The notes under the pieces: generated by a model
What the model saw: only the letters and a program-made list of their open reading frames with translations
Told to the model about the DNA's origin: nothing
Databases searched by the model: none
NCBI GenBank assembly: GCA_027475525.1
Contig: JAMWFC010000090.1
Span: forward strand, 1,860,001-1,924,000
Direction of reading: 5' to 3'
Length of the DNA stretch: 64,000 nucleotides
Source: Macrolepiota albuminosa
Lineage: Eukaryota; Basidiomycota; Agaricomycetes; Agaricales; Agaricaceae
Shown: positions 12,121 through 22,305 of the stretch, in pieces
Layout of the letters: every line of letters begins with the position of its first letter
Position numbering within the stretch: position 1 is the first letter of the stretch
Made by a program: the position numbers and the translations under genes

Positions 12121-15069
12121 ATGGCCTATTGGGGGCCGCAAAAGAGTGATCAGAGCCGGCAAGGCTCTAGTGGAGGGGGGAGACCCCCAAATATACAGAC
12201 GTCATCCCAGGTTTCCCAGTTTCAGAGGCAGCCGCCATATCCGGCGGCGAGTCAGTTGCATTCAGTGGGCGTGGCCTATCCGGGCCGCGAGGAGCCGCTC
12301 CCTTACCAAACACCCCTCCACTCGCAAGAGATGGAGGTCGATGATGATGGGCGCTATGGGCGCCCGGAGGATAGCTTGCGTCGAGAACGGTACTATCAGG
12401 AACCGTCCTCACGCTCGTCTGCGTCATATCCGACGTATGCGGGTGTGGTGACGGGGCCGCCGTCAGTTCCATGGGCTCATCGGCCCGCAGCAGAGTCGTA
12501 TGAGGAGCCTGCGCCACAAGCGCAGAGTGTAGTTGGGTCAGATGTGTTGTTGGGCAGACTGGAAGCAGCGGGACAGCCAGTCCCTGCAACTGCGTCCTTT
12601 CTGCAGGACAGTTTGGCCGTGATGGTGATGGAGGGATTGCTCGACCAGATCAAGCTGATGAAGAGGCAGCGCGTCTCAGCGCTGGAGCAGATCGAGCGCG
12701 TGTCTAAGCGCAAAATTGCCACGAGTGAGGAATCGACCGCTGAGGTCAAGAGGGCGAGATATCAGCCCAGTCGACCGGTCGCTCCTCCACAGGCAAGGAT
12801 GCCGTCGGAAGCGCAATTCGCGCGCCATGAGCAGCCTCCTCAGCCCGTGGCTTCGTCATCGCGGTTACCCGAGTCAGGCTCGCAGGCCTCTTCAGAGTTG
12901 CTGGCTACCGTCAGTGAACCCTTGGCAGGTTTGTCCTTGGGTCAGCGGGAAGCCGCATCATCTCGGGCCCCACCTAGGGGGTCCAAACCCGTCGCTGTGG
13001 CGCCAAGAGCGCCCGTTACTGTCACTCCTCGCGCTGGGCCTGGAGGGAATACTCTGGCGCGAAATGCGCCTGCTCCTCCGGTGGCTCAGCCACAACCCGA
13101 ATCGTCCGCCCTGACCAAGTCGGGGCCGTCTCGTCAGCGTCGCGGCCGCAAGCCGCCTCTCGATGCCTCCAAATTGGAGGTTATACTCTTTCCTGCTGGC
13201 ATTCCCGCACGAGCGGGAGAAGTCCAGATGTTGTTTATGCTGCCAGTGTTTGTACCGGCCCCACCAGCAAAGTACTCCGTGGTCGTCTTGACCCCAGACC
13301 CTCGTACGCCGGAGCAGTATGATGGTCTGGTAGCGACCTCGAGGGGGAAGACTAGGCCTGATAAAGGCAAAAACCCAGTACCATCTCTGTCCGACGAGAG
13401 CGACTATGGAGAGTCGAGCTCGGAGCAGGAGGAGGACGGGGAGGAGGGGGAATCGGCCGCAGACCGATTCCAACGAGTAGCGCGCAATAAGCGCATCGCA
13501 AAGAAGAAGGCGATTCACGCCAAGGAGCTAAAGGCCCAGAAGGAGAGGGCCGAGGATGAACATTCGGGGAGGATCCCCGATGGCTTGGGGGTGAAGGTGT
13601 GGGGTCCGCTCGATATTGAGCGAATGAACTCGTGCTTTAGAGGAGCACTCAGCCATTGCACCTATTATTCGTATGCCACGAATACGGTGTTGATGGGAGC
13701 TGACGCCAATAGAGCGGCGTCATACGAATATTCCTCTGGCCATCCTGCCCACATACCGGGCACGATTGTTTACAAGCACGCCCCACGCGGTCTTCCCCGC
13801 ACTCCTCTAGAGCTGGACCGGCTCTATAAGTATTACGCCAATGTACACGTCCCGCGTCGCGACAGAATCGTCGCGTATATGCTGATCACAGAGCTCCAGA
13901 TGTTCGCGCAGCGAACAGTGGAGGCTCTGCACGACCGAACCATGCAGCTCCTGATGAAGGAGCCTAGGTACCAAGACCTCGTCAACCCGATGCAGGGCCC
14001 TGACGACCTCGCTCTTGTCAAGCGACGACACATTCCGGGGCGCTTTTTGCGCACGAAAGACGATGGCACCACGGCGCTGCGCGTAATGCGCGCTCAGGAT
14101 CCAGCCACACCGTTCGACCTGGACCAACTGGCGCAGTACGCGCTGGTCTTTGGTCGACCTGGGCTGGAGAATACCTATCAAGGTATCGCCGTGGATCATG
14201 CCTACCGCATGCACTGGCGGACCCTCTTTGGGTTCGCCTTATGTCGAGCATTGTGCGCTAACAGCGCAGCCAAGCCGGTGATCGTACGGCGCATGACCCT
14301 CGTCATGGCCCGACCAGGGCTTTACCGAGAGGCGATTGCCTCGTATGACGCCATGTTCCCCGAGCAGCCATTTGAGCCCCAACGTGGGCCGCAGCTCGAA
14401 ATTCATCAAGTTCACGTGCCCGATGACCATGCACGGAACTTCTCCGACGACGACGCGTTACGCGTCTTGTTACACAACCGGATTCCGCTGGAATGGGTGG
14501 ACCACGCATACACGTACGGCGTAGTCTTCCTGGAACAGCAGTTCCACTCCCCCACGATGTCTATGGACATCTTTAAGCAGGTCGATGACGAGCGCATGGA
14601 GCACCTCTCCAAGTATGGCACTCCCACCGCAATCCCGCAATGGGATGGATGGCAGGAGATGACTGAAGACGATCACTATCGTCTGATGTTCAAGCACCAC
14701 GAGGAGAGCAAGCTCCCGGAAAATCCTGAGGCCAACGGCCTCTATTACTTGATTGGCATGGACCCGAATCGGGTCAACCTCCTAAAACGCTCGGCAGCGC
14801 ATGACCTGCCAGCAGCAGACATGGACCCAGGCCGGGTCAATCTCCTGTCACGCACGGCAGAGCAGGGTACGCTTACCACCACCGCTTCAGCGATTAACGT
14901 CGCACTAACAGAGCCTATGGTGGTAGACACACCTGCAGCCGAGGGGCCTATAACCCCACCGAGGACGGAATCGGCGCCTCCCCCTCCCGCGATTAACGTC
15001 GCACTGGAGGAGGAGGCAATGGTGACTGAGACGGGCGCTGTCGCGGGAGCATCGTCATCCGGGTCCTAG
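12121..15069 (+). CDS. A1 ORF3, 982-residue protein of unknown function
   Basis: One uninterrupted frame follows pol in the position of env. Residues 1-340 are rich in Pro, Ser, Gln and Ala, with a short predicted helix near 185-205 (ALEQIERVSKRK). An acidic run (residues about 422-445) is followed by a Lys/Arg-rich helix (457-480). Residues about 490-910 look globular, with many aromatic and charged residues, including GVKVWGPLDIE. I see no signal peptide and no membrane segment, so it is not a classic envelope protein. The sister ORF in A2 keeps the same length and order. The acidic-basic layout would suit nucleic-acid or histone contact, but that is a guess. I do not recognise the family. 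Confidence 0.85.
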   Translation: MAYWGPQKSDQSRQGSSGGGRPPNIQTSSQVSQFQRQPPYPAASQLHSVGVAYPGREEPLPYQTPLHSQEMEVDDDGRYGRPEDSLRRERYYQEPSSRSSASYPTYAGVVTGPPSVPWAHRPAAESYEEPAPQAQSVVGSDVLLGRLEAAGQPVPATASFLQDSLAVMVMEGLLDQIKLMKRQRVSALEQIERVSKRKIATSEESTAEVKRARYQPSRPVAPPQARMPSEAQFARHEQPPQPVASSSRLPESGSQASSELLATVSEPLAGLSLGQREAASSRAPPRGSKPVAVAPRAPVTVTPRAGPGGNTLARNAPAPPVAQPQPESSALTKSGPSRQRRGRKPPLDASKLEVILFPAGIPARAGEVQMLFMLPVFVPAPPAKYSVVVLTPDPRTPEQYDGLVATSRGKTRPDKGKNPVPSLSDESDYGESSSEQEEDGEEGESAADRFQRVARNKRIAKKKAIHAKELKAQKERAEDEHSGRIPDGLGVKVWGPLDIERMNSCFRGALSHCTYYSYATNTVLMGADANRAASYEYSSGHPAHIPGTIVYKHAPRGLPRTPLELDRLYKYYANVHVPRRDRIVAYMLITELQMFAQRTVEALHDRTMQLLMKEPRYQDLVNPMQGPDDLALVKRRHIPGRFLRTKDDGTTALRVMRAQDPATPFDLDQLAQYALVFGRPGLENTYQGIAVDHAYRMHWRTLFGFALCRALCANSAAKPVIVRRMTLVMARPGLYREAIASYDAMFPEQPFEPQRGPQLEIHQVHVPDDHARNFSDDDALRVLLHNRIPLEWVDHAYTYGVVFLEQQFHSPTMSMDIFKQVDDERMEHLSKYGTPTAIPQWDGWQEMTEDDHYRLMFKHHEESKLPENPEANGLYYLIGMDPNRVNLLKRSAAHDLPAADMDPGRVNLLSRTAEQGTLTTTASAINVALTEPMVVDTPAAEGPITPPRTESAPPPPAINVALEEEAMVTETGAVAGASSSGS

Positions 15070-15460
15070 ACCCTTGTATACAATTTTGTATGTACCTCTG
15101 AGTATTTGACTCGAGCCATTCCAGCTGATACGCACTCTAGAGTTGCGTGTAGATACAGCGGACCCAGAGGAGGGGTCATTCTTTTTGTTTTCGTTTATAT
15201 AATTTTATTATACACAACATTGGCTTTCCACTGCTGGCGTTTTCTGCGCCCGTGTCTGATAAGGACTGCTTCCGATTGTGTCCGGCCGCCACATCTTCCT
15301 TACGCATGAGTGCTAACACCGTGCAGCCACGCGATACGCGTGCATCTTTCATCGTTATTGCACTACCGTGCATTGTTCATCGTTGTTGCACTACCGTGCA
15401 TCTTTCATTTCGCTCTACCTCCCGTGATCAAGACCGAGTATTCGGTCTCATTGGGGGGTA
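15070..15460 (+). other. A1 3' untranslated region, short tandem repeat and polypurine tract
   Basis: No ORF is supported. At about 15341-15410 a unit of roughly 29 bp (containing GCACTACCGTGCAT) is repeated about 2.5 times; A2 appears to have only a remnant. GGGGGGTA at 15453-15460 just before the 3' LTR is the polypurine tract. Confidence 0.7.
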
Positions 15461-15636
15461 TGTAACGGAGTCATCCGTATTACTATCAGCGTCAACGACG
15501 CTATAATCATTTAGTAGAGTATTACGTAAGACAACATCTTGTTTTCGCACTAAGTACTAGTCAAATCCGATATTGCGGTCTGATTTAGCACTGTGTGATA
15601 CACACAGGATAGTTCTAACCCGTAACTCCGGTTACA
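15461..15636 (+). repeat. 3' LTR of A1
   Basis: It is 176 bp and identical by eye to the 5' LTR. It is followed by GGGGT, the second copy of the target duplication. Identical LTRs mean little time since insertion. Confidence 0.95.
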
Positions 15637-17209
15637 GGGGTCTTGCGCCGGCAGTGTTCAGAGCCCCACACTGCCGGCAAGCACAGGGGGTTCGCCTTCT
15701 AAGCCTGGCAAGGCTTTGAAGAAGAAGGTGAGTCTGCTGTCGTTGGCGTTTCTTCTTACCGACGGTGACTTTTGCTAGTCTTGCAAGGGGAAGGGCCCTC
15801 AATACGAGGTATGCCGTAGTGACTCTTTGCCGACTTTCTACTGACTCTCTCCCAGCTCCCTAGTCAGACAACTTTTGATGACAAGGAGCTGAGGGGTTTG
15901 CTCTTGCCGCGCCGGGAAGATGTAGTCATGGATGAGGGCATTGAGGGAGGAGTGGAGTTGCCTGAGATGAAGAACAAGCGCACGGTTTCCCTGGCGATGT
16001 GCCAGGAGTTTAAGGATTCACGTAGAGCGGTAAGTTGCCTTAGCTTTTCGTATGATTGGGATTCTCAAGTAAGGGTAGTGTGACAAATGTTGGGCTGATA
16101 ATGACCCCGAAAGTTGCTGGTTCCCCACTGGTGCCCAACCCTGTTACCGCTGCGGCACTCTCAAGCATGCTTGTACGATTGACAGCGCCAAGAGTCGTGA
16201 GCATGGCAGAGCGCCTGACCTCTTCGTCGAGAAGACCTTTTCCTGGGCGGTTTTGGTGAAGCGGGCTAGGGAGTTTGTCGAGGGGGAATGTAGGGAGGTT
16301 GCCGCTGGGAGAGCGGCCAAGATTAGCAAGTCCTCCCTGGCGCTGCCGACACACCAAGGAGATGAATCGGAATTAGTCAGAAAGCATGGCGCTGGTGAGC
16401 GCCAGGAAAAACGCAAGGCCCCCTCCCCAAGCAAGGGCAAGGCTAAGGCCAAGCGAGTACGCATTGAGTCGCCCCCCTCCTCTCCAACTGCTGAGGACAC
16501 GGAGATGAGGGAACTTGGAGAAGCCCTTGCCGCCAGCCGCCTCCCTCCTGTTAGCGGTGAGGCCGGTCCCAGTCGCTTATTGTCCCCCCTCGCCTTGCCT
16601 GAAAATGCGCCAATCAATGTTCCGACTACTGGCGCCCAAGGAGAGGAGGGTGACGTCGTAATGGGAGAGCCCACTAGCAGAGGATCGCCTACTTGCGAGG
16701 AGGTAGAGGGCGGCAATGAGGATGCCGAGGGAGAACTGGAGGAGACTTTGCAGGACGTCCCTGGCGAGTCCCAGGAGTTGCCGATGGTGGAGCCTGCCGC
16801 CCCCTGGGTAAGTGAGGGCAACTTAGCGACGCAGCTCTGGACGAGCTTGAGTGGGCCCTTGTTGTGGACCCCCCAGCCTCAGCCAAGAGTCACTGGCAAT
16901 TTTTACGAGTGGCTGGGGGAGGACTTGGTCTATCCTGTGGTGGCCCTTTACCCTCCTCAGGTTATAGAGCAGCTGGGAGTACGTGCGGCAAGTATGCGTG
17001 CGGTATTGGGTCATGAGCGCAAATGTGTTCGGCAACAGATCATGGCTTCGTGACTCCGGTACTCCAACTTGACCCGTAGCATGGAGACCCTTGAGGAATA
17101 CCAAGCCGACTGTAACAAGGCACTAGAGTGGCAAGCCCTCAACCACGTTCAAGTTGGTGACCTCTTGCCTTTCGACGACTCCTTGCCGCTCTCTGATGGC
17201 AAAGACTGA

Positions 17210-17639
17210 CGGACCTTAGGGTAGATAGGCCGTCGTGTATATAGATTTTTGTTCGTTCCCGTATGGATGTATACATTTCTTGCCGCCTTCTTGCCGAGTG
17301 GAAGGATAAGTCCCGTAATCTGAGTTAGCGTAGCGGCAGAGAGCAAAGAAAGTAAAGCAAAGAGAAAGCAAGCAGCAAGTATTCTAAGATAGTTTTTAGC
17401 AAGAGGAGTAGTAGGTATGGGACTTAGACAAATTTTGAGGAAAAAGGAAAACACTCAGTAAATCATCATAGCAAAAAACCCTTGGCGAGAGTTGCACAGG
17501 GCACTAAGCGTTGGCGACACACTAGCGCTGCGGCTTGACTATGTAAGGAATTGTCTGTTGGATATAGTACAGTAAGTATCGGCAAGAAAGACAAGTAAGG
17601 TAAGTAATAGAAAAAGAGAGCTTATCAATATAGTCTCTT
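17210..17639. other. Spacer between convergent B integrase and antisense gene
   Basis: No coding sequence is supported. It would hold the 3' ends of both convergent transcription units. Confidence 0.5.
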
Positions 17640-18812
17640 CTAATCATTTTCTTCTTCTTCAACCAGAGTCGGCAAATCATCATCATCCAATAATTCTGTT
17701 TCTTCAAGTTCTCTAAGTTTGGCGGTGTCGATATCTAGCGCTTCCAATGGCAAGTCAATTTGTTCTCTGGCAAGATATGGTAATAGGCAAAAGGCGGCAA
17801 CAGGTCGATGCAATACTGAACCATCTAATTCACAGAGCACGTAAGCGCCTCCACGGTTACGAGAGATAACTACCAAAGGTCCTAGATAGCACGGACGCAT
17901 TTTCTTGTTGTATGAGGTTTCGATTTTGGAGTTGCGCATAAGCACTAGCGCTCCTCTTGGGAAGTTGTAATCCTTGATAGTGGTGCTATGCTCGGTCTCG
18001 AATCGTAGTGCTGCTTGGCGACAGGCACTAAAGACTACCTCGTGGAGTCGCTCTAAATCTTCTTTCCTTTGTTGGAGATCAATAGCTTGTCTGGCGATCA
18101 GATCAGTAGTTGCTAAGATGCTGTTAGGTGCTGGCTGAAGGTAGGTCGCTTCTATAATGTTGGCAGGGAGTAAAGGATGGGTGCCAGTAGCCGCGTAATA
18201 GGGAGAGCAACCCATGCGCTTACGAATAGTAACTCTTTCCGACCAAAATACTGAATAGGTTGCCTCACTCCAACGAGACTCGTTGCCATCGACTGCCTTG
18301 AAGAGCGCTTGCCAAACGTCAAAGTGTGGTCTCTCTACCAGGCCATTGGCGCGCTTGTTGTAGCCAGATACTCGAATGTGATGAATGTTGTATTTCTTGG
18401 CAAGATAGGTTAGCGCTTTGATAATGGGCGCACCGTTATCCGTGACAATTTCTCTTAGCGCTCCCCAGCGGCAAATGACGTCTTCAAACAGCCACTTGGC
18501 AACTGCCTCCGTGTTTTCTCTCTGAAGCATTCGAAACTCAGGCCAGTGGACTAGCGAGCAACGACCTTGAATAATGTACTTGTAGCAACCAGATTTGGGC
18601 ATATGCATGGTATCGATGTAGATTTTGCTGAAGAGGGGAGCTGGCGTTGCAACGGTGGGCGGAATAAGCACTTGGCGTGTTTGTTGAACTTGGCAGAGGT
18701 GGCAAGTCCTAATGTACCAGGCGATGTGGGCACTAGCGTATGGCCACCAGAATCGTTCTAACAGAGAAGTTCGGGTAGCGTACAGACCTCTATGTCCTAG
18801 TTCGTCATGCAT
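17640..18812 (-). CDS. B integrase region (C-terminal part of Pol)
   Basis: This 390-residue open stretch carries an HHCC-type N-terminal zinc motif (HDELGHRG at the start, CHLCQVQQ downstream) and a DDE core: D in YIDTMHMP, D in VTDNGAPI, E in GLVERPH. The C-terminal tail is acidic and contains no chromodomain, unlike A1. The frame continues upstream of the first Met toward RNase H. It is the only long part of B's pol without a stop. Confidence 0.85.
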   Translation of the reverse strand: MHDELGHRGLYATRTSLLERFWWPYASAHIAWYIRTCHLCQVQQTRQVLIPPTVATPAPLFSKIYIDTMHMPKSGCYKYIIQGRCSLVHWPEFRMLQRENTEAVAKWLFEDVICRWGALREIVTDNGAPIIKALTYLAKKYNIHHIRVSGYNKRANGLVERPHFDVWQALFKAVDGNESRWSEATYSVFWSERVTIRKRMGCSPYYAATGTHPLLPANIIEATYLQPAPNSILATTDLIARQAIDLQQRKEDLERLHEVVFSACRQAALRFETEHSTTIKDYNFPRGALVLMRNSKIETSYNKKMRPCYLGPLVVISRNRGGAYVLCELDGSVLHRPVAAFCLLPYLAREQIDLPLEALDIDTAKLRELEETELLDDDDLPTLVEEEEND

Positions 18813-18920
18813 GGCGCACAGGACACGTAAGCGACTTTCTGGCTTGATGATCAGCTTGTGAGCACCATCTTGATTTCGTCGCCAAAGGCGGTTGTCGGTA
18901 AAGAAGAAGTGAGTGGCATA

Positions 18921-21451
18921 TCAAATAAAGGTCGCGTATTGTTTGTCGGTAAGGCCTGCGGGTCGCTTAAGGTCTTTTATCCATTGTTCAACTATTAACA
19001 GGCGACTGTCTTCCGCCTTTGCCTTAGCAGATCGGGGAACGGCATTGTAGGTCAGGTTTTTGCTGTCTTCTCTTAGCGGATGGGGTTCTTGTACGACCTT
19101 TACTGGAGGCAAGTCTTGTCCAAGGATGCTTGCCATATAGAATGTGAGAGGTGCGCTAAAGGTCTCGGGGCGGTAAGGGACAATGGGATGTAGAAGGATA
19201 CTGGCAGGCTGTTGCCATCGTAGTAGGGGAATTGGCTGTTGTATGAGGTGCACAAAACCATGTAATCGGTCAATCCAGTCCTCAAAATTGCTATCAGCTT
19301 GTGGATCTACTGCCGGGTTGCCAGGCTGCTGTGGTCACCTAGACAGTCCATCTGGTCCGTGGAAAGAGCTCTTGACATGGACCAACTCAAAGTGAAAGAT
19401 GAGATTAGCGACTACCCACCGGTTCATACTAGCGGATGGCTGGATATCAGGATTCTGCAGCATGCCTTTGATGTACCTAGCGTCGACTTCAACAATAAGG
19501 TTCCGCACGCCAATCAAATACATCTTTAGCGACCAGAAGGCTTTGAAGAGTCCATAGAGCTCTAGTTTAGGCTGACTGTAACGAGACTCCCTGTCGTTTA
19601 GTGTAATAGACCCAAAGCAGTTGTAGTGTCGCTGTTTCCGATTGTCGCTAAGGCACTGGCACAAGAAGTAGCCAACGGCAATGTACGAGGTATCCACCAC
19701 TAAGATAACTGGGTTGGCAGAGCTATAGTCGATTGGAACTAGAGGTTTGGCGTCTTGTAGGGCTTTTACTAAGTCTCGTTGTGCAGTGACCTGGTCTGGC
19801 CCAAATCGATTGGAACTAGAGGTTTGGCGTCTTGTAGGGCTTTTACTAAGTCTCGTTGTGCAGTGACCTGGTCTGGCCCAAATTCGAAGGGTTCGTTGGC
19901 ACAGGTGAGTTGGTTAAGGGTGTGTGCGCAATGGGCAAAATTCTTGACAAATATCCTGAGAACGCCAACGGTACCAAGAAAGGCGTGAACTTCAGATAAG
20001 TCACGACAAGGACCCCATCGCTCCAAGAGTGCTAAGCAAGACTCGTCGGGAGTGCAGATGTGACCCAGTATTTTGAACCTTGGCACGCAAAGGAGGAGTT
20101 TGTGGCCGCTAAAGGTTCCACCGCTATACTTCATATGTTGAAGAACTCGGTTGAGTAGCAGGAAAAATTCCCATAGCGCTAAGCAAATGTTGGGGTTCTC
20201 GGGATGGGTCGCTGGTAAGCTGTTTACGAGTCGCCAGTCTTTGGGGCCTTTGATGCCAACGTCATCAATAAAGCTAAGGACATTATGTGGTATCTCAGGT
20301 TGGAGGATGAAAGTGATGTCGTCATGGAATATGGGGACTGAGTTTGTCCAGCCCATCGGTAAAGTGACTAGGCGCAAGGCGCCAAACGGAGTTTGAAAAG
20401 TAGTGAGATCCCAGGAAGAAGGGTGTATCAGGCATTCGTCGTAGCCAACGTAGAGGTCAAGGGTGGTGCCACAAATACGCCCGGCAAAGGACTCGGCAAC
20501 ATGGTCAGGGAAAGGCAGTACGCCAGAGTGTCATATTGTAACCCTATTTAGTGGTTCAAGGCTGTGGACTATGCGCAGATTACCATTCTTTTTGAGGACA
20601 CAAAACCACCGGGAGCAGTAAGAACTATTGGAGGGTTCGTAGACGCCAGCCTTAATCTTGGTCCTAATGATTTGGCAGACCTCGGCTTCAATTCCAGGCG
20701 GTAACGGTTGGTTGTGTTCAGTCCACGGCACGTGAGGAATGGTCGGGATTACAACAGGCGGAAAGAAGTCTGTACATAGACTGCCGTGTTCTGAGTCCTT
20801 CCAAGCAAAGGCTTTATCTTGCTTAGCGACGAGGTCGGTAAGGACGTTCAACTCATCTTTGGTCAAAAATCCTGTGTCATGCTCCTTCGCGAATTGTTGT
20901 TGGCGTTCCACGGTAAAACGTCCTGTGGGCTGAAAGGGTGGCAGATTTGGTGATAAGGTTGGCATGTCGGCAAGAGGTTTGCCAATGATCTGGCGCTTGA
21001 TTCTAAAGGTCTCGGGAGAGTGCGTAGCGACAGGTTTTGTTTTAAGCGCAACTGGCTTATATTTCTTTTTGACCTGAACCCCTTTCCTTTTGGGAGCGTT
21101 AGCTTGGTTATATACAGAGGTGGAAAGGGGTTCTGTAGCCTGAGGAGCGGCAAGTCCAAGAACAGCAGGAGACAATGCTCCGGGAAGGGTAGTGAGATAT
21201 GTATCGGTAGATGCAATATTTTGAAAAGATTTGGAAGCAGTAAGGTATAAGTAGGCAAGAGAGGAGTCGGTAATGTTTTGATTTTTCTGGGAAAGCTCAG
21301 CGTCGGTAGCAGATAAAGTAGTTAAAACATCTTCGTCAAGAAAAGCAGTAGACATAACATTTACAAGACCAGTAGAATGGTCATATTCCAGCGTTAGCGC
21401 CACATCTCCGTGATTGTCGCCAATCACCTCCTCGATGGTCTGTGAAAACAC
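18921..21451 (-). pseudogene. B reverse transcriptase-RNase H, broken
   Basis: Pieces in order (minus strand) are a linker and RT start (20531-21451), RT core with FIDD (within 19769-20377), RNase H (19335-19700) and an RNase H-integrase linker (18921-19253). In-frame TGA codons separate them at 20531, 19335 and 18921. At each, an Arg CGA codon is the likely ancestor; at 20531 the residue is part of a conserved Arg-His pair in this lineage as I know it. A 77-bp duplication (19729/19806) adds an artefactual frameshift. Confidence 0.85.
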
Positions 21452-21615
21452 TGGTGGGGAGGCTCGTTGGCGTGTTGGTCGGTAAACTCTGGGGGCTTAG
21501 TGCGGGTGCCTTTTTGTTGTCCCCTGGGGAACGTCGGCACTGTTTGTCGGATTCCGGAATTTGGGTCGCTAATTGTTAAAGTCGTTTCGTTGTCGGTAAC
21601 TGTCTTGACGACTGA

Positions 21616-22305
21616 TCACGCCAAGACGTCAATGGGTTTGCCAAGTAGTAGGTCGTATGCCAGGGATCGCAAAATGTGTATCTGCAAGTAGAAAGTGATG
21701 TTGCCAAGGGTGCAAGGCACATTCTTGGCAAGGCCTAGGGATCTGTCCACCATACCGTTAGCGCTCTGCATGTTTAGTATTACAGTAGGGTCATAAATGA
21801 GGCCTAGATCATTAGCGACTTCCGCTGCCATAGAAATAATTTAAGACCCGCTATCCACAATCGCCTCTACCTCGTGCTTGTTGTCTACCGTTAGCGCGAC
21901 TGAGCGAATAGCATGTGATTCTTGAGCGACGGTAAGAATTGCCGGGTCTTCTCCATGGTCTACTGACCTAAGGTAGGTCTCTACTGGGTCCACAGAGGTG
22001 GCGTTAGCGATGGTGTCGGCAGGAGAGTCTTCAGTGTCCAGAGAGTTGACAGTAACAGAAAAACCAGGAAGCGCATCGTCGAGGTCCTCGACCTCGGCAA
22101 CGGTTGTTGCCAAGGGATGTCAAGGAGTAACTGCCGTCTTTACCTGGTTGTGGACGTCAGAAGCAATACTACAAAGTTCTTCTACTGACAAGGTGACGGT
22201 GGTTTTCATGATGCGGTTAAATACGTGGTTTGATTTCTCTATGTCGAAAATTGGCGCAGTAGGTCAGTAGCCACCTTCAGGACGCTTCTCAGGAGCGGCA
22301 AAGTT
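21616..22305 (-). pseudogene. B protease region, broken
   Basis: An aspartic protease motif DSGS lies directly before an in-frame TAA at 21841, where CAA (Gln) is the likely original because the frame continues cleanly. A further TGA at 21616 ends the segment, and TGA codons at 22120 and 22264 interrupt the linker between Gag and protease. All are single C-to-T type changes. The protease would have cut the polyprotein during particle maturation. Confidence 0.8.

Larger units (their letters stand above)
3829..15636 (+). mobile_element. Chromovirus A1 (Ty3/gypsy), young insertion
   Basis: Identical 176-bp LTRs flank gag-protease, pol and a third ORF. The 5-bp target duplication GGGGT lies at 3824-3828 and 15637-15641. 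The integrase ends in a chromodomain, which defines chromoviruses. Five 77-bp tandem duplications (starting 5421, 5571, 8341, 9424, 10323) break frames but look artefactual; without them the element is about 11.4 kb and gag-pro-pol is a single frame with only two TGA codons (6661 and 7756). A2 in the same window is its damaged sister. Confidence 0.95.
3192..17209 (+). pseudogene. Antisense spliced gene carried by element B; cysteine-cluster protein, interrupted by A1
   Basis: A multi-exon gene runs opposite to B's gag-pol. Exons, all phase 0, are 3192-3476, 3526-3594, 3645-3828 continuing at 15642-15727 after the A1 insertion, 15779-15808, 15856-16029 and 16079 onward. Introns are 47-51 bp with GT-AG ends. 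Exon 6 opens with a cysteine cluster, C-x2-C-x8-C-x8-C-x2-C-x6-C, close to the fungal Zn2Cys6 spacing (C-x2-C-x6-C-x5-12-C-x2-C-x6-8-C). A coiled-coil-prone, Ala/Glu-rich segment precedes it and Pro/Glu/Ser-rich sequence follows. Two in-frame stops break the gene: TAG at 3453 and TGA at 17051, after which the frame runs on to TGA at 17207. A1 splits exon 3 exactly at its 5-bp target duplication. The function is unknown; nucleic-acid binding is only inferred from the cysteine cluster. Confidence 0.75.

Noticed and set aside
12167..12589. 140-codon minus-strand frame and similar frames opposite ORF3
   Set aside because: They are shadows of ORF3, whose length and codon pattern are conserved in A2.
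12121..15069. ORF3 as an envelope gene
   Set aside because: The position fits, but there is no signal peptide, transmembrane segment or cleavage site, so the name is not justified.
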